NCBI GenBank assembly: GCA_959608885.1
Contig: CAUHSG010000003.1
Span: forward strand, 1 to 64,000
DNA: 64,000 bases
DNA from: an uncultured Coriobacteriia bacterium
GTDB taxonomy: Bacteria; Actinomycetota; Coriobacteriia; Coriobacteriales; QAMH01
Reading direction: 5' to 3'
Shown: in pieces, positions 42,921 to 51,842 of the stretch
Layout: every line of letters starts with the position of its first letter
Position numbering within the stretch: the stretch's first letter is position 1
Notes under the pieces: model-generated
Seen by the model: the letters and a program-made list of their open reading frames with translations, nothing else
What the model was told of the DNA's origin: nothing
Database searches by the model: none
Position numbers and translations under genes: made by a program

Positions 42921-45287
42921 ATGGAGTTAAGTGATTACAAGGCAGCTCCAGTCGTGAAGCTGGATTCCCTTGCCGACGTCAACGACATCGGCAAGCCCTG
43001 GCGCTACGAGGATGGCGATTACATCGTCACCCGCACCTGCCCGTGGTCGCCTCCGGGATGCCATCCCGTCGGCTGCGGTCTCAAGCTCTACGTCAACGAG
43101 GACGGCAGGCTCGAGCACGTCGAGGGCGACGAGAACCATCCCGTCACCCAGGGTCGTCTGTGCCCGAGGTGCATCACGCTGAAGGACTACGTCTACAGCC
43201 CCGCCCGCATCCTCACCCCGATGAAGCGCGATCGCTCCCAGCGTGGCAACGCGGATGCCTGGGAAGAGTGCTCCTGGGACGAGGCCTTTGCCATCATCAA
43301 GGAGAACTACGAGCGCATCGTCGACCAGTACGGCCCCGAGTCCATCATCGGCATGTCCGGCACCGGCCGCGAGGGTGGCACCATGTCGCTGTATCCTACG
43401 ATGGTGTTCGGCACGCCCAACTACTGCTACATGCAGTCTGGCTATGCCTGCTACACTCCGCGTCTCGCGGCTGCCGCCTACATCACGGGTTCCACCTATT
43501 CCGAGTGGGATTACGCGGGTGCGCTGCCCGACCGCTGGGATGACGAGCGCTACACGCTGACCGAGGTTCTGGTCATGTGGGGCAAGGCTCCGCTCGAGTC
43601 CAACCCGGACGGCTTCTTCGGCCATGCGGTCGTCGACGCCATGCGCCGCGGCACGCGTCTCATCCAGATCGACCCGCGTGTCAACTGGCTGTCCGCCCGC
43701 GCCGACATCTTCATCCAGCTGCGCGCCGGCACGGATACGGCCCTGGCCATGGCGATGCTCGACATCATCATCAAGGAGGACCTCTACGATCACGAGTTTG
43801 TCGAGTACTGGTGCTACGGCTTCGAGCAGCTCGCCGAGCGCGTCGCCACGATGCCCCCCGAAAAGGCCGCCGAGATCTGCCAGGTTCCCGTCGAGAAGAT
43901 CTACGCCGCCGCACGCATGTACGCGAAGGCCAAGCCGGCCGCCATCATGTGGGGTCTTGCCGTCGACCAGAAGACCGACGGCATGCAGAACAGCCAGTGC
44001 ATCATCGCGCTGCAGGCCATCACCGGCAACTTCGACCGTCCGGGTGGCCAGCTCGTTCCTGGTGCCGATGCCGGTCACAACGAGCTCGGCTTTGGCTACA
44101 AGGAATGCATCCCCGACGAGCTCTTCCAGAAGATGATTGGCATGGACCAGTACCCCGCGTACTGCAACATGATCCTCAACTCGCAGGTTGACCTCATGCT
44201 CGAGGCCCTCGAGACCGACAAGCCCTATCCCATCCGCATGGGCTTTTACATGGCCTCCAACCCGCTGTCGAACACCTCGATGGAGCCCAAGCGCTGGCAT
44301 GACGCCCTGTGCAAGTCCCTCGAGTTCTGCATCGGCATCGACCTGTTCATGAACGCCTCCATCCAGGCGACCTGCGACATCTTCCTGCCCATCGCTACCA
44401 TCGCCGAGCGCGAGGGCACCGTCTTCACGCACTATGCGCCCTGCACGGTTACCGCCGGCTTCATGCACAAGGCTGTCGATTGTGGTGGCCTGCCCTCCGA
44501 CATGGAGCTCGCCTATCGCCTGGGCAAGTACCTGCATCCGGAACGCTTCTCCAAGTGGGCCAACGAGCACGAGCTCGTCGAGGCCTTCCGTCTGGGTGTC
44601 GAGAACCACGGCGAGACCTTCGACGAGGTTTCCAAGTGCGTCGTCGCCCAGGTGCCCATCGAGTACTACAAGTACGAGAAGGGCCTGCTGCGTCAGGACG
44701 GCCAGGTTGGCTTTGCCACCCCGACCGGTCGCGTCGAGCTTTGGTCGACCGCGTACAACCAGTTTGGCGAGGATCCGCTGCCGTACTACATCGAGCCGGA
44801 GTTCAGCCCGGTCAGCAAGCCGGAGCTCATGGACGAGTATCCCCTCATCCTCACGACCGGCGCGCGCACCACGGCGTTCTTCCACTCCGAGAACCGTCAG
44901 ATTCCCTACACGCGCGAGCTCAATCCCGATCCGCTGCTCGAAATCAATCCCAAGACGGCGCAGGAGAAAGGCATCGCCGATGGTCAGTGGGTGCGTGTCT
45001 GGAACATGTTCGGCGAGGCCGTCATGAAGGCCAAGGTCTCCGAGGCTGTGGACGAGAAGACCGTTCATGGTCAGCACGGCTGGTGGTTCCCCGAAGAGGA
45101 TGGCAGCGAACCGAACCTCTACGGCACCTTCCGCTCGCAGATTAATAACCTGTGCCCCAACGGCCGCATGGGCAAGCTGGGATTCGGCGCTCCCAACAAG
45201 TGCCTGATCTGCAACGTCGAGCCCGTGAGCGAGTCGTATGACACCGACATGAATCTCATCTGGGAAAAATTCGGAAAGCTGGTGTAA
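42921..45287 (+). CDS. Molybdopterin oxidoreductase 2
   Basis: This 788-aa cytoplasmic paralogue of molybdoenzyme 1 has about ten extra N-terminal residues. The cluster motif is CPWSPPGC, HPVGCG and RLCPRC, with the same expanded spacing. The likely Mo ligand is the Cys of SGYACYTPR. It is the most divergent of the four: IEYYKYEKGLLRQDG, WSTAYNQFGEDPLPYY, and AFFHSENRQIPYTRE in the C-terminal cofactor domain. A different substrate is likely. The ATG at 42921 follows GGAGAAGGAGAG. Its ferredoxin partner follows after 2 nt. Confidence 0.88.
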   Translation: MELSDYKAAPVVKLDSLADVNDIGKPWRYEDGDYIVTRTCPWSPPGCHPVGCGLKLYVNEDGRLEHVEGDENHPVTQGRLCPRCITLKDYVYSPARILTPMKRDRSQRGNADAWEECSWDEAFAIIKENYERIVDQYGPESIIGMSGTGREGGTMSLYPTMVFGTPNYCYMQSGYACYTPRLAAAAYITGSTYSEWDYAGALPDRWDDERYTLTEVLVMWGKAPLESNPDGFFGHAVVDAMRRGTRLIQIDPRVNWLSARADIFIQLRAGTDTALAMAMLDIIIKEDLYDHEFVEYWCYGFEQLAERVATMPPEKAAEICQVPVEKIYAAARMYAKAKPAAIMWGLAVDQKTDGMQNSQCIIALQAITGNFDRPGGQLVPGADAGHNELGFGYKECIPDELFQKMIGMDQYPAYCNMILNSQVDLMLEALETDKPYPIRMGFYMASNPLSNTSMEPKRWHDALCKSLEFCIGIDLFMNASIQATCDIFLPIATIAEREGTVFTHYAPCTVTAGFMHKAVDCGGLPSDMELAYRLGKYLHPERFSKWANEHELVEAFRLGVENHGETFDEVSKCVVAQVPIEYYKYEKGLLRQDGQVGFATPTGRVELWSTAYNQFGEDPLPYYIEPEFSPVSKPELMDEYPLILTTGARTTAFFHSENRQIPYTRELNPDPLLEINPKTAQEKGIADGQWVRVWNMFGEAVMKAKVSEAVDEKTVHGQHGWWFPEEDGSEPNLYGTFRSQINNLCPNGRMGKLGFGAPNKCLICNVEPVSESYDTDMNLIWEKFGKLV

Positions 45288-45289
45288 AT

Positions 45290-45781
45290 ATGGCAACCTA
45301 CGGACTTCTTATCGATTACGAGTACTGCACGAACTGCGGTTCGTGCCAGGTCTCCTGCAAGGAAGAGCATGGTTACCCGGTAGGCAAGACGGGCATCGCC
45401 GTCCATGCCGATGGCCCGTGGTACATCGATGACGATAACATCAACTTCAACTACTTCCCCCTGCCGACGGATCTGTGCGACCTGTGTAAGGATCGCACCG
45501 CGCGTGGCCGCGAGCCCATCTGCGTGCATCACTGCCTCGCCAACATCCTCTACTACGGCACGGTCGAGGAGCTGTCGAAGAAGCTTGAGGAAAAGCCCAA
45601 GCAGATGCTCATCGTTCCGCAGTTCATGCCGCGCGAGGCCAAGGGCGAGTTCGTCCATCAGGAGAACGCGACCGACGCGCACAAGGCAGCGGCCATGGAG
45701 GTCACCGGCACTGGTGCCTCGACGTTTGGCGCGCACCGTGCGGACGCCAAGGTCGGCGAGTACGAGGAGGACGCCGTCTAG
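45290..45781 (+). CDS. 4Fe-4S partner protein of molybdoenzyme 2
   Basis: This 163-aa protein has cysteines for two 4Fe-4S clusters (CTNCGSCQVSC near 13-23 and CDLC ... CVHHC near 63-82). A C-terminal extension of about 50 residues is absent from the other partners; it is Ala/Glu/His-rich and probably disordered. It starts 2 nt after the molybdoenzyme stop. A hairpin downstream probably ends this transcript. Confidence 0.9.
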   Translation: MATYGLLIDYEYCTNCGSCQVSCKEEHGYPVGKTGIAVHADGPWYIDDDNINFNYFPLPTDLCDLCKDRTARGREPICVHHCLANILYYGTVEELSKKLEEKPKQMLIVPQFMPREAKGEFVHQENATDAHKAAAMEVTGTGASTFGAHRADAKVGEYEEDAV

Positions 45782-45818
45782 GACGGATTCCGATTCGTGA
45801 CATTTTCACAGTCTCCAC

Positions 45819-45848
45819 GGGGGCGTCTCGCATGGTCGGGTCGCCCCC
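45819..45848 (+). terminator. Hairpin after molybdoenzyme 2 module
   Basis: GGGGGCG (45819-45825) and CGCCCCC (45842-45848) form a strong stem followed by only TT. It probably ends or attenuates transcription. A half family A unit (GCCGCCGGGGCGGTTTTGTC) follows at about 45872. Confidence 0.6.
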
Positions 45849-45914
45849 TTGGGGGGAGATGGAAGGCAAGAGCCGCCGGGGCGGTTTTGTCTCATTGGCT
45901 TGGAAGGGGGATGC

Positions 45915-46358
45915 ATGGAAGAGACCGAATCAGAAGAGAACCGCACGGGTATGTTGGCCTACATCCGCTATGAGGGGGGCATACTCGGCGAACGCCACGT
46001 GGACAAGCACCTGGACGAGCCGTTGCCCGTCCGCATCGGGGCGGGCCGCGTGGTCAAGGGCATTGACGATGCCCTGCACAAGATGCAGGTTGGCGAAAGC
46101 GCCACGCTCATCATTCCCCCCGAAGAGGGGTACGGCGATGCCGACCCCAAGCAGGTCAAGTGGTATCCGCGTTCGATCATTCCGCATGGTTACGAAATCA
46201 AGAAGGACACGATGATCATGTGGGAAAGCGCTGATGGCCTCGCCAAGCGCCCCGCCATGGTGGTGGACGCGACCGAAGACACGGTGAAGATTGACATGAA
46301 TCATCCCTATGCGGGCAAGACGCTCGAATACTGGGTCGAGCTCGTCGACCTCCAGTAG
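45915..46358 (+). CDS. FKBP-type peptidyl-prolyl isomerase in molybdoenzyme cluster
   Basis: This 147-aa SlyD-like isomerase has IRIGAGRVVKGIDDALHKM, the flap region PEEGYGDADPKQV, and the ending NHPYAGKTLEYWVELVDL. No His-rich tail is present. It is distinct from the isomerase at 32827-33252. The ATG at 45915 follows GGAAGGGGG. It is followed after 12 nt by a small Cys-rich gene and then molybdoenzyme 3, so it probably assists folding or maturation of these enzymes. Confidence 0.88.
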   Translation: MEETESEENRTGMLAYIRYEGGILGERHVDKHLDEPLPVRIGAGRVVKGIDDALHKMQVGESATLIIPPEEGYGDADPKQVKWYPRSIIPHGYEIKKDTMIMWESADGLAKRPAMVVDATEDTVKIDMNHPYAGKTLEYWVELVDLQ

Positions 46359-46370
46359 GGAGCGGATGCA

Positions 46371-46649
46371 ATGTGCTATCCGTGCACGAACTGCGGGCGC
46401 TGCGGAAAGTTCGATCCCAGCAGCCCTCTGTATACCCCTCCGCCGAGCATTCCGTGCCTGAAGTGCGGCGGCATCGTCGACGCCACGACGGGCATATGCG
46501 AGCAGTGCGGAGACCAGGCGTTCACGCCCACGGGCGGCATGATGGCCAGCGCAAATAGCCTGCGTCCTGATGCCGTCGACGGCGATGACGCCGAGCATCC
46601 CCTGGGGGTGCGCGAGGAGAATCCGATCGAAGGAGGGATTGCCTCATGA
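46371..46649 (+). CDS. Small Cys-rich (zinc-ribbon-like) protein
   Basis: This 92-aa protein begins MCYPCTNCGRCGKFD and has a second set, CLKCGG and CEQCGDQ, giving two Cys-rich knuckles. The C-terminal half is acidic and unstructured. It starts MC like the MCFRP proteins at 38711 and 63662, occupies the same position before a molybdoenzyme gene, and overlaps molybdoenzyme 3 by 4 nt (ATGA). It might bind zinc or an Fe-S cluster; coupling suggests it acts on molybdoenzyme 3. Confidence 0.75.
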   Translation: MCYPCTNCGRCGKFDPSSPLYTPPPSIPCLKCGGIVDATTGICEQCGDQAFTPTGGMMASANSLRPDAVDGDDAEHPLGVREENPIEGGIAS

Positions 46650-48979
46650 AGCTGTTCAAAGGCCAGGGAACTGCCGATCTTGGCAAGCCGTGGCGCTTCG
46701 AGGAAGACAGCCTCACCGTCACCCGCGGTTGCGCGTGGTCTCCTCCGGGATGCCACCCCGTTGGCTGCGGCATCAAGACCTACGTGAACTCCAACGGCGA
46801 GCTGGTCAGAATCGAAGGAGACGAGAACCATCCCGTCACGGGAGGCCGTCTGTGCGTTCGTTGCCTGACCATGCGCGATTACGTCTACAATCCCGATCGC
46901 GTGCTCTACCCGATGAAGCGCGCCCGCGAGGACCGCAGCAAGAACAAGTGGGAGCGCATCACCTGGGACGAGGCCTTCGACACCATTGCCGAGAAGGTCG
47001 CGTATTACAAGGAAAACTACGGGGCGGAGTCCATCCTCATGCAAGGCGGCACGGGCCGCGAGGGTGGCCCCATGCTTCCCGCGTACGCACAGGCCGCATT
47101 GGGAACGCCTAATGCTTCCCAACCGCTCAGCGGCTACTCGTGCTATATTCCGCGCGTCGCGGGCACGACCTACGTCACAGGCGTCGTCTATCCCGAGATG
47201 GACTACGCTGGCGGCCTGCCCGGCCGCTATGACGATCCCGCCTTCAAGCTTCCCGAGCTCATCGTATTCTGGGGCAAGGACCCACTGCCCACGAACGGTG
47301 ACGGGCTATTCGGTCACGCCGCCATCGACATGATGCGCCGCGGCTCCAAGCTGATGAGCATCGACCCGCGCGTCAACTGGGTGGCGACCCGCGCCGACTG
47401 GCATTTGCGCCTGCGCCCCGGTACGGATACCGCCTTGGGCATGGCGATGCTCAACGTCATCATCGAGGAGGATCTCTACGACCACGACTTCGTCGAGCGC
47501 TGGTGCTACGGCTTCGAGCAGCTCGCCGAGCGTGTCGAGGAGATGCCAGCCGAGAAGGCCGCCGAGATCACCGGTGTGGATGCCGGCCTCATCACCGAGG
47601 CCGCCCGCGTCTACGCTGCGGCCAAGCCCGCGCAGATCGCGTGGGGCCTGGCCATCGACATGAAGTCGAACGGCATGCAAGCCGGGCACTGCATCCTCGC
47701 GCTCGAGGCCATCACAGGCAACCTCGACGTTCCCGGCGGCCAGCTCGTAGGTGACGTCAACGACGGACTCGAGCTCGGCTTTGGCTGGAAGGAGCTCGGC
47801 CCCGAGCTGCAGGAGAAGATACTCGGCCTCAAGCGCTACCCGGCCATGGTCAGCTTCGTGCTCAACGCACATTGCGACATGGTTCTCGACGCGCTCGAGA
47901 CCGGTGAGCCCTATGCCTTCAAGATGGCGGGTTTCGAGGATTGCAACGGTCTGGCCGGCACGGATTGTGCCCAACCGCAGCGCTGGCACGATGCGTACCA
48001 GAACCTCGAGTGGTGCTTCGGCATTGACGTGTGGCTCACGCCCACCATCCAGGCGACATGCGAGCTGTTCCTGCCGCTTTCTTCGACGGTCGAGTATGAC
48101 AGCGTGGTCTATAGCCATTACGGCGCCTCGCCCATCACCATGGGCGCCGTCAACAAGTCCATCACGGTGGGCGAAGGCAAGGGCGATGCCGAGATCATGT
48201 ACGAGATCGGCCGTCGGTGCATGCCCATCAATTTCGGACGCTTTGCGAATTTCTACGAGTTTCTCGAGTATTACCGCCTCAACGGCAAAACCACCTTCGA
48301 GGAGCTGCGCGAGGAGGTCGTCCACCAGAAGACCGAGACGCTATCCTATCGCAAATACGAGACGGGCAAGCTGCGTCCCGACGGCATGCCCGGCTTCAAC
48401 ACCCCGACCGGCCGCGTCGAGCTCTATTCGACGATGTTCCGTCAGTTCGGGGTCGATCCGTTGCCGTACTACGAGGAGCCTCAGCTCTCGCCGGTATCCA
48501 CGTCCGAGAAGATGGAGGAGTACCCGTTCGTGCTCACCACGGGCGCCCGTACCTACTGCTACTTCCACTCGGAGGGCAAGCAGATCCCGTACCTGCGAGA
48601 GATCAATCCGGACCCGCTCATCGAGATCAATCCGCAGGATGCCCTCGAGCTCGGAATCGCAGACGGCCAATGGGTGCGCGTAAGCAACCCCTTTGGTTCA
48701 TGCGTGCTCAAGGCTAAGGTCACCCAGACGGTATATCCGGGGCTGGTCATGGCCCAGCACGGCTTCTGGTTCCCCGAGGAGGACGGCGAGGAGCCGCATC
48801 TCTACGACGTATGGCGTTCCAACATCAACCTGCTCATGCCCCATTTCTACGTGGGCGAGCTCGGCTTCGGCGCGCCGTACAAGTGCCTGATCTGCAAGGT
48901 CGAGCCCATCGAGGAGAGCCACGACACCGACATGCAGGCGATTTGGAATCGCTACAGCCAGCTCGCCACACCGGAGTAG
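46646..48979 (+). CDS. Molybdopterin oxidoreductase 3 (close duplicate of 1)
   Basis: This 777-aa protein is collinear with and very similar to molybdoenzyme 1 (for example KGQGTADLGKPWRFEED at both N-termini). Cluster cysteines 29, 36, 41, 70 and putative Mo-ligand Cys166 are kept. NACYTQ before the ligand becomes NASQPL, so Cys158 is Ser and the active-site entrance differs. No ferredoxin partner gene follows; molybdoenzyme 4 is next after 111 nt. It may share a partner or act without external electrons. The ATG overlaps the Cys-rich gene. Confidence 0.88.
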   Translation: MKLFKGQGTADLGKPWRFEEDSLTVTRGCAWSPPGCHPVGCGIKTYVNSNGELVRIEGDENHPVTGGRLCVRCLTMRDYVYNPDRVLYPMKRAREDRSKNKWERITWDEAFDTIAEKVAYYKENYGAESILMQGGTGREGGPMLPAYAQAALGTPNASQPLSGYSCYIPRVAGTTYVTGVVYPEMDYAGGLPGRYDDPAFKLPELIVFWGKDPLPTNGDGLFGHAAIDMMRRGSKLMSIDPRVNWVATRADWHLRLRPGTDTALGMAMLNVIIEEDLYDHDFVERWCYGFEQLAERVEEMPAEKAAEITGVDAGLITEAARVYAAAKPAQIAWGLAIDMKSNGMQAGHCILALEAITGNLDVPGGQLVGDVNDGLELGFGWKELGPELQEKILGLKRYPAMVSFVLNAHCDMVLDALETGEPYAFKMAGFEDCNGLAGTDCAQPQRWHDAYQNLEWCFGIDVWLTPTIQATCELFLPLSSTVEYDSVVYSHYGASPITMGAVNKSITVGEGKGDAEIMYEIGRRCMPINFGRFANFYEFLEYYRLNGKTTFEELREEVVHQKTETLSYRKYETGKLRPDGMPGFNTPTGRVELYSTMFRQFGVDPLPYYEEPQLSPVSTSEKMEEYPFVLTTGARTYCYFHSEGKQIPYLREINPDPLIEINPQDALELGIADGQWVRVSNPFGSCVLKAKVTQTVYPGLVMAQHGFWFPEEDGEEPHLYDVWRSNINLLMPHFYVGELGFGAPYKCLICKVEPIEESHDTDMQAIWNRYSQLATPE

Positions 48980-49090
48980 GGGAGGGGAGGATTCTGGGAG
49001 ATTGCCATTTTGGCCGGGGCGGTCACGCATCGCGAGACATCCTCGTCCAGGCAGAGAGACAAGCACGATAAGAGAGGAAAGGAAGGAAAC

Positions 49091-51382
49091 GTGACTACAA
49101 CAGCCAAGATCGATAGCGGCATCGAGAACTTCAAGAACGACTTGGGCAAGCCGTGGCGTTACGAGGAAGACGGATATACCGTCACCCGTGCGTGCGCCTG
49201 GTCGGCTCCGGGTTGCCATCCCGTCGGATGCGGCGTCAAGCTCTACGTGAACAAGGACGGCATTCTCGAGAAGGTCGAGGGTGACGAGAACCAGCCCATC
49301 ACGCAGGGTCGCCTCTGCATGCGCTGCCTGACCCTCACCGACTTCACCTATCATCCGGACCGCGTCATCTATCCCATGAAGCGCGCCAAGGAGGATCGCG
49401 GCAAGGACAAGTGGGAGCGCATCACCTGGGACGAGGCCTATGACATCATCGAGGAGAACATCCAGGGTCTCAAGGAGAAGTACGGTCCCGAGTCCATCGT
49501 CGTCTTCGGTGGTACCGGTCGCGAGGGTGGTCCCATGTGCGGTCCCTATGGCGCCGCAATGATCGGCACGCCCAACGCCTGCTACACCCAGTCCGGCTAT
49601 GCCTGCTACATCCCGCGTGTCGCCGCTGGTACGTACGTCGCGGGCGTGACCTATCCCGAGATGGACTACGCCGGCGGCCTGCCCGGCCGCTACGACGACC
49701 CGATGTACAAGATTCCCGAGGTCATGATCACCTGGGGCAAGGAGCCGCTTCCCTCCAACGGCGATGGCTTCTTCGGGCATTCCGTCATCGACGTCATGAA
49801 GCGCGGCAGCAAGCTCATCTCGATTGACCCGCGTTCCAACTGGCTGTCCACGCGTGCGGTTTACCATCTGCAGCTTCGCCCCGGTACGGATACCGCCCTG
49901 GGCATGGCGATGCTCAACATCATCATCTCCGAGGACCTCTACGATCACGAGTTCGTCGACAAGTACTGCTACGGGTTCGAGCAGCTTGCCGAGCGCGTGA
50001 AGACCATGACCCCCGAAATGGCCGCAGAGATCTGCGACCTGGATGTCGAGGACATCTACGGCGCGACGCGCATGTATGCGAATGCCGAAAACGCCGCAAT
50101 TTTGTGGGGCCTCGCCACCGACCAGAAGGCAAACGGCACCCAATCCGGTCACACCATCATCGCGCTCGAGGCCATCACCGGCAATCTCGACGTTCCCGGC
50201 GGCCAGTTGCTCGGTGACGTGAGCGATTCACTCGGAGACCTCGGCTTTGGCTGGAAGGAGCTCGGCCCCGAGCTGCAGAACAAGATCATCGGCCTGTACG
50301 AGTATCCCGCCTATGTCGGTATGGTGCTCAACTCTCATGCCGACCTCACGCTCGAGGCGATGGAGACGGGCGAGCCGTACGAGATTCACGGTGGCTTCAT
50401 CGCATCGACCAACCTGCTTGCCGGAACCTGCGCCGCCCAACCCAAGCGCTGGCATGACGCCATGGTCAAGCTCGACTTCGTCTTCGCGGCCGACTGCTGG
50501 ATTACCCCGACCGTCCAGTGCTGCGCCGACGTCATCCTGCCGCTCGCAACGTACGCCGAGCGCCAGTCTATGGTCGGCACGCATTACGGAGCGTCGCCCA
50601 ACATGCTCGGTGCCGTCGTCGATGCCGTCAAGGTGGGCGAGACCAAGGGCGACCTCGAGATTCAATACGAGCTCGGTTGCCGCCTCAATCCTGGCACCTA
50701 CGAGCGCTTCAGGGATTTCGAGGACTTCCGTTCCGAGTTCCGCCTGGGCAATCTTGGCATGAGCTACGAGGAGCTGCGCGAGAAGGTCGTCGTCCAGCGC
50801 AACGTCAGCTACAAGAAGTACGAGACCGGCAAGCTGCGTCCCGACGGCAAGCCCGGCTTCAACACGCCGACCGGCCGCGTCGAGCTCTACTCGACGATGT
50901 ACAAGCAGTTTGGCGAGGACCCGCTGCCGTACTATGAGGAGCCGCAGCGCTCGCCGGTCTCCACGCCCGAGCTCATGGAGGAGTACCCGTTCGTGCTCAC
51001 GACCGGTGCGCGCACCTATGCGTATTTCCACTCCGAGGGCAAGCAGATTCCCCTGCTGCGCGAGGTTAATCCCGACCCCCTGCTCGAAATCAATCCCAAG
51101 GACGCGGAGGAGCTCGGCATCGTCGACGGCGAGTGGGTCAACGTCGAGAACGAGTTTGGAAAGTGCCAGCTCAAGGCGAAACTCACCCCGATCGTGAAGC
51201 GTGGCGTCGTGCACGCCCAGCATGGGTTCTGGTTCCCCGAGGAAGATGGCGAGGAGCCGCATCTGTTCGGCGTCTGGCGTTGCAACATCAACGAGCTCAT
51301 TCCGCACAAGTTCGTTGGCAAGCTCGGCTTCGGCGCGCCATTCAAATGCGTCATCTGCAAGGTCGAGAAGCTGGGTAAATAG
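49091..51382 (+). CDS. Molybdopterin oxidoreductase 4
   Basis: This 763-aa paralogue starts at GTG 49091 behind GGAAAGGAAGGAAAC. The frame is open to 49010 but without a ribosome site. The cluster motif is CAWSAPGC, HPVGCG and RLCMRC, and the likely Mo ligand lies in SGYACYIPR. The middle region is distinct (LDFVFAADCWITPTVQCCAD), implying another substrate. YFHSEGKQIPLLRE is near the C-terminus. It is cytoplasmic, and its partner ferredoxin starts 11 nt downstream. Confidence 0.88.
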   Translation: MTTTAKIDSGIENFKNDLGKPWRYEEDGYTVTRACAWSAPGCHPVGCGVKLYVNKDGILEKVEGDENQPITQGRLCMRCLTLTDFTYHPDRVIYPMKRAKEDRGKDKWERITWDEAYDIIEENIQGLKEKYGPESIVVFGGTGREGGPMCGPYGAAMIGTPNACYTQSGYACYIPRVAAGTYVAGVTYPEMDYAGGLPGRYDDPMYKIPEVMITWGKEPLPSNGDGFFGHSVIDVMKRGSKLISIDPRSNWLSTRAVYHLQLRPGTDTALGMAMLNIIISEDLYDHEFVDKYCYGFEQLAERVKTMTPEMAAEICDLDVEDIYGATRMYANAENAAILWGLATDQKANGTQSGHTIIALEAITGNLDVPGGQLLGDVSDSLGDLGFGWKELGPELQNKIIGLYEYPAYVGMVLNSHADLTLEAMETGEPYEIHGGFIASTNLLAGTCAAQPKRWHDAMVKLDFVFAADCWITPTVQCCADVILPLATYAERQSMVGTHYGASPNMLGAVVDAVKVGETKGDLEIQYELGCRLNPGTYERFRDFEDFRSEFRLGNLGMSYEELREKVVVQRNVSYKKYETGKLRPDGKPGFNTPTGRVELYSTMYKQFGEDPLPYYEEPQRSPVSTPELMEEYPFVLTTGARTYAYFHSEGKQIPLLREVNPDPLLEINPKDAEELGIVDGEWVNVENEFGKCQLKAKLTPIVKRGVVHAQHGFWFPEEDGEEPHLFGVWRCNINELIPHKFVGKLGFGAPFKCVICKVEKLGK

Positions 51383-51393
51383 GAGGAGACGTC

Positions 51394-51741
51394 ATGAGAA
51401 ACGGACTGTTAATCGATTACGAGTTTTGCACGGGCTGCCAGTCCTGCGAGGTCGCCTGCCAGAAGGAGCACGGTTTCGAGGCCGGCACCTGGGGTATTCG
51501 CGTGCTTGACGAAGGTCCTTGGGAGGTCGACGAGAAGACCATGAACTGGAACAAGATTCCCACGCCCACGACCTTGTGCGACCTGTGCGCTGACCGTACG
51601 GCGAAGGGCAAGCTTCCCACGTGCGTGCATCACTGCCTGGCTGCCGTCATGAAGTACGGCCCCATCGACGAGCTCGTCAAGGAGATGGACAAGAAACCGA
51701 ACCAGGTCATGTTCGTACCAGGACCCTATATCTGCAAGTGA
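51394..51741 (+). CDS. 4Fe-4S partner protein of molybdoenzyme 4
   Basis: This 115-aa protein has cysteines 12, 15, 18, 22 and 62, 65, 77, 81 for two 4Fe-4S clusters. It is close to the partner of molybdoenzyme 1 (both have EFCTGCQSCEVAC and NWNKIPTPT). An AGGAGGAGACGTC ribosome site precedes the ATG. A perfect hairpin follows its stop. Confidence 0.92.
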   Translation: MRNGLLIDYEFCTGCQSCEVACQKEHGFEAGTWGIRVLDEGPWEVDEKTMNWNKIPTPTTLCDLCADRTAKGKLPTCVHHCLAAVMKYGPIDELVKEMDKKPNQVMFVPGPYICK

Positions 51742-51747
51742 CGTTTC

Positions 51748-51774
51748 GAGGGCCGGGTCTCGTACCCGGCCCTC
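51748..51774 (+). terminator. Hairpin between ferredoxin gene and OYE cassette
   Basis: GAGGGCCGGGT pairs perfectly with ACCCGGCCCTC around a 5-nt loop, 7 nt after the stop. The downstream T-run is weak (TCCGTT). Confidence 0.7.
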
Positions 51775-51842
51775 TCCGTTCGCCCTGCCGCGGGACACGG
51801 TCCCCGCCCGTTTGTCCTGCGCCCATCTACCAAGGAGGGAAC

